This document shows positions 9,124-14,758 of a stretch of DNA of 14,758 bases, one piece after another. This DNA is from Stagonosporopsis chrysanthemi (Eukaryota; Ascomycota; Dothideomycetes; Pleosporales; Didymellaceae), in contig JAFISE010000361.1 of assembly GCA_022560025.1 (NCBI GenBank), positions 1 through 14,758 of the forward strand. The letters are read 5' to 3'. Within the stretch, counting starts at the first letter, position 1, and the number at the start of each line of letters is the position of its first letter. The notes under the pieces were generated by a model that saw only the letters and a list, made by a program, of their open reading frames with translations, had not been told where the DNA came from and made no database searches. The position numbers were made by a program, and so were the translations under genes.

Positions 9124-9239
9124 TATTTTATAGTTATAGTATATAATATAGTAGAAATACAAACTCTTATAGTTTATATTTAACCTAAGTAATAATCTTT
9201 GTTGTTAGATCTTAACTAACTTTTAAGCTAGATAGTCTA

Positions 9240-11423
9240 CTTTATACTACTTATTATTACTCTTAGCTTTTAAGACAAACAGATTATATCTATACTCTTT
9301 ACTACTAGCTCTATAAACTTCTTATTACTATATTTATTCTTAAGAACTAATTAATAAGTGCTTATAAGCTTTACTTAAAGTATAACCTTAATACTTAGCT
9401 ATATCTAATATATATTAATATAGCATAGCTTTATATATAGCTTATTATCTTACTTAATAACTATACTTAGTATCTGCTTATTATTATAGTAGATAATAGG
9501 CTTTGCGTCTAGGTTAAGCTTAATATATCTAGATATACAATTCTACTACTCTATTTCTCTTCTAGCTATAGATAGAGCTATAAGCTCTACTTTTATAGTT
9601 AACTTTATAACTAAGTATTAATATGTAGCCTTTTAATTAATATATCTTCTATATATCTTAAATAGATATCTATATAAGCTCTGCCTTAACTCTTTATTAT
9701 CTATAAATATAGTACTAGATACTTTATAAAATAGTAGTAGATTATTAGTTTAACTAATATATATAGTATTGTTCTTTGCTTTATTATATGCTCTAATAGC
9801 AAGGTACTTAGTACTAATTAAGTATCTTTAGATATACTTAGCTGCTACTATATACTTCTATCTAGGATTCTGTAAGTGCCTTGCTAGAACAAAGTATACT
9901 TATAATATATTAGGCCTTGTAAAGATTAAGATATAAGCTAGTAAACCTACTAGCTACTAGTATATCTATGTACGTTTAAAGCTTAATTCTTTAATACTTA
10001 GTAGTAAATAGCTGTTAGTTAACAGTACTGCTAGGTACCTTTCTAATATCTAAGCTAAGTTAAATTTAGCTAATACCTTGTTAATAAACAAGTCTTAGAC
10101 TAGCTATATTACTCTTACTGTCTAGTCTCTTACTATATATATGCTAAGGAACTACTTTAGCTTTTTAAGACATTTTATACTATAGGCTTCTTAAAGCTGT
10201 CTCTTAATCTAGCTATAATAGCTTAGGTATTGTAAGTATACAAAGATAATAATATTGTCTACGTAAAAGAATATAATAAGCTAATTACTAGTAAATAAAT
10301 AAAGTATATCTTAAACTTGTCTTAGGCCTAGCCTTATTAGTGTCTGCTTAAGATGCCTATACTAGAGCAGTAGTATATTCTTTAGGCTATACAAAGCTTG
10401 CTTAAGCTTAAGTAGCTTTTCTATCTATATAATAAATAGCTCTAGTATATATATATAGACTAGCTATTTAAGTAGTGTATTTAGAAAAGTATTTAGTATA
10501 TTATACTAATATGCTTATAGGCTAAAAGCTATAGCTAATACTATAAGTAAGTAGAATACTCTTGCTACTAGTATTATAGTATATATATCTCTTTAGTTAT
10601 CTAAGAAGTTTCTTCCAATAACTAGCTTTGCCTTATACTTATATAGGTAGCTGTCTTTATTAAATTTGTATATAAATACTTACTTTAAAAAAAGTATCTA
10701 TACTTTAGCTGCTATAGCTGCTATAACTAATATAGCTGCAAAGCAGGCTTTATCTTTATAGCTAGTAAATTCTATATATACTATATTTTTAAATTTATAT
10801 CTAAATAAATACTTATCTAGGTCTTTTTAATATTATAAAAGTAGTAGAAGCTTATTTCTATATAGTCTTGTAGCTAGCTCTTTTCTAAGCAGCTTCTAAG
10901 GCTTAATTGCTTTAACAGCTAATATAAATACTATAAAGTATATTCTAAGTATACTTTGCTATATTTGCAATATTAAGACGTTTAATATATTAATATAACT
11001 ACTAATCTCTTTTTGCCTTAGTGTGTTGTTTATTTATTAATTAAGAGCCTTATTATTAGGAGCTATAGCCTACTAGCCTTATAGCAACTTAATAGTCTTT
11101 TAACTACTTACTAATTACTTATTTAGCTTAGGTATACTTTCTAGTGTTAGTAGCTACCTTGCTATAGTCTTCTTGTCTAACTACTACTCTTTTATAGTCT
11201 TACTAAGAAGCTGCTACTTAGCTTGTTTTGTACTTAATTGTCTTATATATATATTATTAGCATTATATAGAGCTTATTCTATTTCTTGCTTATTGTTTAA
11301 AGTCTCTAGAATATTAATAGTAGCTACTATGTCTTATAGCTTCTAATAGCAAGAGTAAGCTTCTTTAGCTCTCTTTTCTAATAGTATAAAGACTATATCT
11401 TATATTTATATAACTTGTTACAG
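9240..11423 (-). pseudogene. Ty1/copia reverse transcriptase and RNase H (broken)
   Basis: A single minus-strand frame without apparent indels. Segments in order: VFILAVKAIKP (about 10930-10900); YLFRYKFKNIVYIEF (about 10800); YKYKAKLVIGRNFLDN (about 10640-10600); KLLKLKQALYSLKN (about 10410-10370); IFFYVDNIIIF (about 10275-10245), the catalytic box with GAC AAT at 10259-10254 where copia elements have Asp-Asp; then FLSIYIVRD (about 10150), QLVGLLAYILIFTRPNIL (about 9960-9900), NLLLFYKVSSTIFIDN (about 9740-9700), KVELIALSIARREIE (about 9590-9550) and KPIIYYNNKQILSIV (about 9500-9460) of RNase H. The order RT then RNase H after integrase identifies Ty1/copia rather than gypsy. Stops are TAG/TAA. 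The C-terminal stop is near 9270. The first 500 bases (11423-10930) are the low-conservation linker. Confidence 0.85.
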
Positions 11424-11425
11424 TA

Positions 11426-11488
11426 ACGTACTTTATAGGCAAGTAGCTTACCTAAGCAAGTAGCTTACTTTTGCTAAGACTACACTAA
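11426..11488 (+). repeat. Left terminal inverted repeat (63 bp)
   Basis: It matches the reverse complement of 13225-13287 with only two mismatches (both T here, C in the other end, at 11432 and 11436). It begins ACGTAC and holds a 13-base direct repeat GCAAGTAGCTTAC at 11439-11451 and 11456-11468, a 17-base period. Confidence 0.93.
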
Positions 11489-11505
11489 ACTTTACTCTAC
11501 CTATA

Positions 11506-13158
11506 ATACTTCTACGCAACAACGCAATAAAGCTCTTAAATAAAGCAGATATACAGCTTGCTCTCTAGGCTATCTATTAAGACGCGACACTCTCTTAGCA
11601 ACGTGCTGCAGCTATCTACAACGTGCCTTAAAAGACACTTAGCAACTAACTTGCTAGAACCCCTCTACGACGCGATTGCAAGCTTAACTTAATAAAGTTA
11701 ACAAGCACTAAAGAGGAGGTAATCGTCTAGCATGTATTAAGGCTAGACGAGCAAGGATACTCGCCCTAGCTTGCTGATGTAGAGGATATAGCTAATTCTC
11801 TGCTTGCTGAGCGCTACTACCTACCTGTTAGCAAGAACTAGGCTAGCACCTTTGTTAAGCGCTAGCTAGAGCTTAAAGTTAAGTTTAATTAAAAGTACGA
11901 CTACAAGAGAGCCCTGTGTAAGGATCCTAAGGTAATAGAAGACTAGTTCTGCCTAGTAGAGAATACTAAAGCTAAGTATAGTATCCTAGATAAAGATACT
12001 TACAACTTTAATAAATCTAGCTTTATAATAGGCGTTATATCTACAGGAGCTATTGTTATAGGCTCTAAGCGTTGAAGAAGGCTAAAGACAGTGCAGCAGG
12101 GCAACAGAAAGTAGACTAGTATTATCTAGAGTATTAATGCAAAGGGCTAGTCTATCTTACTCTTTGTTATCTTCTCTAGCAAGCACTACCTCTCTGCCTA
12201 GTATAAAGAGCCTAGTATACCTAACAACTAGGTTATAAGTGTCTCTAACAACAGCTAGACTAATAATAAGCTTAGAGTTAAGTAGTTAAAGCACTTTAAT
12301 AAGCATATTAAGACGCGTACTGTTAGCAGCTACTAGCTGCTTGTTCTAGACAGCTACAAGAGCTATAACTTAGTTGATTTCTACTAGTACTGTAAGGAGC
12401 ACAAGATTATTACTCTATGTATACTTCTACACTTGTTGTACCTGCTGCAGCTGCTTAACGTAGAGTGTTTTGCCCTAATAAAGAAGGCCTATAGCTGCTA
12501 AGCTAAGCAGCTAATATAGTGCAAGATTACTTACATTACTAAACTTAAGTTCTTGCTGTGCTTTAAAGCAGCTTTTAACGCTTTAATTACAGTAAGCAAT
12601 ATTTAAGGAGAGTTTAGAAGTGCTAGCCTAGTCTTACATAACCTAGAGGCTGTAATATTAAAGCTTAAAGTGCAACTGTATACTCTACTACTACCTACTG
12701 TAGACAACAGTACGTAGGAGTCTAAAACACTAAGCAATACTCTAGAGTTTAGGTTTTAATTAAAGCTGATTTAAGAGAGGATTTAGAGACATACTGATAG
12801 CTTGCTAACGTCTATAGTTAACGCTCTTAATTAGCTTACTAAAGGCGCAGAGCTAATAGCGCATTTACTAGTTTTAGTGCGCAACTAGGTTACTAACCTA
12901 CAGGCAGCTAACAAGGCTGCTACACGTTGTAAATTACACAAAAGGAAGTAGGTACAGCAAGAAGAGACTCTAACCTTTGCTAAGAGAGTGCAGCTAACTA
13001 CTCTAAAGGAGTTTAAAGCCTGTAGTAATAGGAAGAAGGTAAAGAAGAGGTTGTACGTTAATAGAAGCACTTAGTCTTTAAGACGCTGTAGCACATATAG
13101 CAAAGTAGGGCATAATATACAAACATGTAAGAAAGATATACAGAGTACTAAAGATTAG
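11506..13158 (+). pseudogene. Pogo/Fot1-type DDE transposase (RIP-broken, full length)
   Basis: One frame of about 550 codons from an ATA that was probably ATG (11503-11508) to TAG at 13156-13158, with about thirty premature stops but no net indel. In order: the helix-turn-helix region with QRAAAIYNVP (11605-11634; fourth residue onward seen clearly, final Pro codon present); EEVIV (about 11713) and RLDEQGYSP (about 11740); LLAERYYLPVSKN (about 11806); KYDYKRAL of the second DNA-binding half (about 11896); DDE core YNFNKSSF (12001-12024); SVSNNS (about 12240); LLVLDSYKSY (about 12340); LQLLNVECF (about 12445). The first catalytic Asp is Asn (12010-12012), the second Asp remains (12349-12351), the third is Asn (12457-12459). 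The C-terminus ends in a CCHC-like knuckle (13087-13128) whose second Cys is Tyr. The protein cannot be active. Confidence 0.92.
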
Positions 13159-13224
13159 TATAATATACTGTGTAGTACAGTATACTGCTGTTGTATACTA
13201 TAATATTGCAAAGTAGTTGCAGTG
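13159..13224 (+). other. Short 3' untranslated segment with hairpin potential
   Basis: Between the transposase stop and the right terminal repeat. TATACTG (13164-13170) pairs with CAGTATA (13178-13184) across a 7-base loop, and CAGTATACTG (13178-13187) is itself palindromic. It might be a remnant transcript end signal, but AT-rich DNA makes such pairs often by chance. Confidence 0.3.
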
Positions 13225-13287
13225 TTAGTGTAGTCTTAGCAAAAGTAAGCTACTTGCTTAGGTAAGCTACTTGCCTGTAAGGTACGT
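13225..13287 (-). repeat. Right terminal inverted repeat (63 bp)
   Basis: Reverse-complement partner of 11426-11488, 61 of 63 bases matching by eye. It ends GGTACGT at 13287, followed by the TA target dinucleotide. CpA and TpG sites survive in both copies. Confidence 0.93.
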
Positions 13288-13289
13288 TA

Positions 13290-14440
13290 TAAGTATTTAT
13301 ACTTAATAAATATTTATTAAGTTATAGCCTACTAGCTAACCTATAAGTACTTATAATACTAGCTTCTTTCTATATATAAGCTTTGTATTTAATATATATA
13401 CTCTTACTCTAATAGCTACTAAATAAGCTACTATTAGCTTATATCTATATACAACCTTATAAGGTGTCTTCTAAGCTAGTGCTTTTATAGGTATTTAATT
13501 AAGTAGGTAGATAGCTGTTATACAGCACTTGTTAGATAGCTCTATAGGTAGGTCTCTGCCTATTCTAATAGCTCGTCTTCTTATAACTATAGTACTGCTA
13601 GCTTGCTCTAATAACCTATTCTACTTCTTAGTATACTTAGCTTATAGCTCTACTACAATACTAAGCTCTTTAAATATCTATAGCATCTTACTATACTTAT
13701 AATTACTATCTAGCCTTATAACTAATATATTAGTATAGTACTAACACTTAATCTTTGCTAGTATTTAATAAGCTTTATATTTAAGTATTACTAAGCTTTT
13801 ATCTAATAAGTAGTAGGTTTTATACTAGCAACTATACTAATTAACAGCGTAGAATATCTACAAGTCTCTAATATAGCAGCACTTTAAGTACTTATACAGC
13901 TATATAAGGTTAATACCTAGTCTGTAAAATAGACGCTAAGCTAGCTCTTAGAATAGCTGTCTACTAATAAGCTTATATAGTTTTAACTATATATATATCT
14001 TATACTCTATCTACTAAGATGCCTTTAGCTATTTACTAACCTTAATACTATCTACCTAGCTATTAAGCTAAGTAACTACTCTTTAGCTAATATAGCTAAA
14101 CAGACTATAAGCTTTTACTAGACTAACTACTATAAAAACAAGCCTAGTTCTTTAAGCTTACTTTATATTACCTAACAACTACCTAACTTATATCTGTCTT
14201 CTAACTACTCTTTAGTACAGTCTTTTCTAAGCTTCTAACTATAAGAAGAAAAGCTTTTATAGAGTTTAGATAGATAGTTTTAAAGTATCTTTTTATACAA
14301 GACTTATAGAAATAAAGATCTAGTCTTATAGTTTATCTTAGTACTTTTATACACTTTATAGTAGATACCTATATAATTTAAACTCTTTTAGTATTCTTTG
14401 TTGTTATAACTACTAGTAGCTTTTTATCTTTATATAACAG
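13290..14440 (-). pseudogene. Ty1/copia integrase and pre-integrase region (broken)
   Basis: Minus-strand frame in phase with the reverse transcriptase half at 9240-11423. From the right: TRLVFIVVSLVKAYSLF (about 14160-14110), SIKVSK (about 14040), LKLYKLISRQLF and RLFYRLGINLI (about 13990-13910), LVIRLDSNYKYSKM (about 13720-13680), VVEL and AKYTKK (about 13650-13620), RLLEQASST and IVIRRRAIRIGRDLPIELSN (about 13615-13540), TAIYLLN (about 13520), then KTPYKVVYRYK (about 13470-13440), VYILNTKLIYRKKLVL and LVGYNLINIY (about 13400-13310). The core Asp-Asp-Glu: the first Asp is Asn in GINLI, the second (LDSN) and the Glu (LLEQ) remain. The HHCC motif is too worn to call. The upstream end (14200-14440) is tentative. 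Confidence 0.8.
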
Positions 14441-14664
14441 CTTAAAAGTAGTATAATATATTATATATACTAACAGCAAAGCTAGTAGCAGTACCTACTT
14501 TTTTTTATTATTAATAAGCTAGTACCTATCTTTATACTGTAGTAAGTATATTATATTTAATAATCTGTATTAATATAAGCAGTTACAGCTAGAATTAAAG
14601 TAAATTTCTAGAAGCTTGCTATATAACAGTCTAATAATACTTATAAAGAATCTAGAGATATAAG
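14441..14664. other. AT-rich tail of the RIP block, no gene recognised
   Basis: It may contain the 5' part of the copia element, but no gag motif or LTR is readable. The short minus-strand open frame here crosses the composition boundary and has no recognisable content. Confidence 0.35.
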
Positions 14665-14758
14665 TGTGACGGGCTAGGCCCGCGACTAGCGCCTCGGCAC
14701 TTACGTGCCTCAGGATCGGACTCACCAGGGCTCCGCTACGGAACCATCTCACCTCCGA
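14665..14758. other. GC-rich edge segment, possibly the start of an unmutated LTR element
   Basis: From 14665 the sequence begins TGTGACGGGCTAGGCCCGCG and is GC-rich to the window end. TG at the boundary fits an LTR start. A stem GGCAC-TTAC-GTGCC lies at 14696-14709 and extends by CCT/AGG outside. Only 94 bases are visible, so identity is uncertain; it could also be ordinary flanking DNA. Confidence 0.35.

Larger units (their letters stand above)
11426..13287 (+). mobile_element. Complete but RIP-inactivated pogo/Fot1-type transposon (1862 bp)
   Basis: It has 63-base terminal inverted repeats at both ends and a single transposase pseudogene filling the interior. TA dinucleotides lie directly outside, at 11424-11425 and 13288-13289, as expected for TA target-site duplication by Tc1/mariner-pogo elements. 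Length and organisation fit fungal Fot1-like elements (about 1.9 kb). It is inserted in the copia pol frame and is less AT-shifted than its host, suggesting it arrived after, or was less mutated than, the copia copy. Confidence 0.9.
9240..14440 (-). mobile_element. Ty1/copia retrotransposon relic, split by a pogo insertion
   Basis: The pol gene reads leftwards: pre-integrase and integrase (14440-13290), then, after the inserted pogo element, linker, reverse transcriptase and RNase H (11423-9240). Codon phase is 1 on the right (13480) and 0 on the left (10899, 10254, 11391). The insertion adds 1864 bases (element plus one TA), which is 1 modulo 3, so the two halves are in one frame once it is discounted. 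No LTR pair could be recognised on either side. No gag region was identified. Confidence 0.82.
2345..14664. other. RIP-mutated, AT-rich block
   Basis: This stretch is dominated by TA, CT and AG steps, with few CA, TG or CG. In every recognisable coding relic inside it the substitutions fit C-to-T at CpA on either strand. Examples in the transposase at 11506-13158: about thirty premature stops, nearly all TAG or TAA and one TGA; Asp-Glu read as Asn-Lys; Pro read as Leu. RIP acts on repeats during the sexual cycle of filamentous ascomycetes. The degree of damage varies, with 11500-13290 less affected than its flanks. Confidence 0.85.

Noticed and set aside
12885..13070. Minus-strand hydrophobic 61-codon frame
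   Set aside because: Antisense to the C-terminal part of the pogo transposase, whose plus-strand reading matches the family throughout.
9124..14664. Matching LTR pair for the copia relic
   Set aside because: I compared the flanks by eye and found no direct repeat long enough to call; RIP may have hidden it, so I report none.
14570..14752. Minus-strand 60-codon frame
   Set aside because: It spans the composition boundary at 14665, so it joins two unrelated sequences, and has no recognisable motif.
1..14758. tRNA, rRNA or other structural RNA genes
   Set aside because: No tRNA box A/B pair or rRNA-like stretch was recognised on either strand by eye.

Overview
The window looks like a repeat graveyard from a filamentous ascomycete (Pezizomycotina). 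I found no intact gene and no host housekeeping gene. Every coding trace is a transposon-type or repeat-family pseudogene. The main block (about 2345-14664) is strongly AT-rich and full of TpA, and its broken genes show one consistent pattern of change: Gln codons and TGG became TAG/TAA, Pro CCA became CTA, Asp/Glu after a T became Asn/Lys, and ATG became ATA. That is the CpA-to-TpA mark of repeat-induced point mutation (RIP), a process known from filamentous fungi. Both ends (1-2340 and 14665-14758) are much richer in GC.

Layout, left to right. 1-3090 (minus, cut by the left edge) is a pseudogene of a fungal zinc-finger / RecQ-like helicase repeat family: C2H2-type N-terminus, an acidic tract, a long conserved middle region, and a helicase Walker A motif near the left edge. 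3440-3990 (minus) is a separate helicase C-terminal fragment with motif V/VI. 4040-4918 (minus) is a pogo/Fot1-type DNA transposon with one end preserved. 5235-6780 (minus) is a second, diverged and more heavily mutated copy of the zinc-finger/helicase N-terminal half. 7031-7204 is an 88-bp tandem duplication. 7225-8235 (plus) is the integrase and chromodomain end of a Ty3/gypsy retrotransposon. 8235-8610 (minus) is an unidentified coding relic. 8964-9123 is an array of palindromes. 9240-14440 (minus) is a Ty1/copia pol gene (integrase, reverse transcriptase, RNase H) split by a complete pogo/Fot1-type transposon at 11426-13287 (plus), which has 63-bp terminal inverted repeats and a TA target duplication. 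At 14665 the composition changes abruptly, possibly at the edge of another, unmutated element.

The parts do not form a pathway. They record events: element insertion, nesting (pogo into copia), truncation, and uneven RIP. The clearest internal check is arithmetic: removing the pogo element plus one TA (1864 bases) puts the two copia halves in the same reading frame. The item least like a standard transposon catalogue entry is the zinc-finger/helicase family, present as at least two head-to-tail units. All family assignments are from reading translations by eye; no database search or dinucleotide count was possible.
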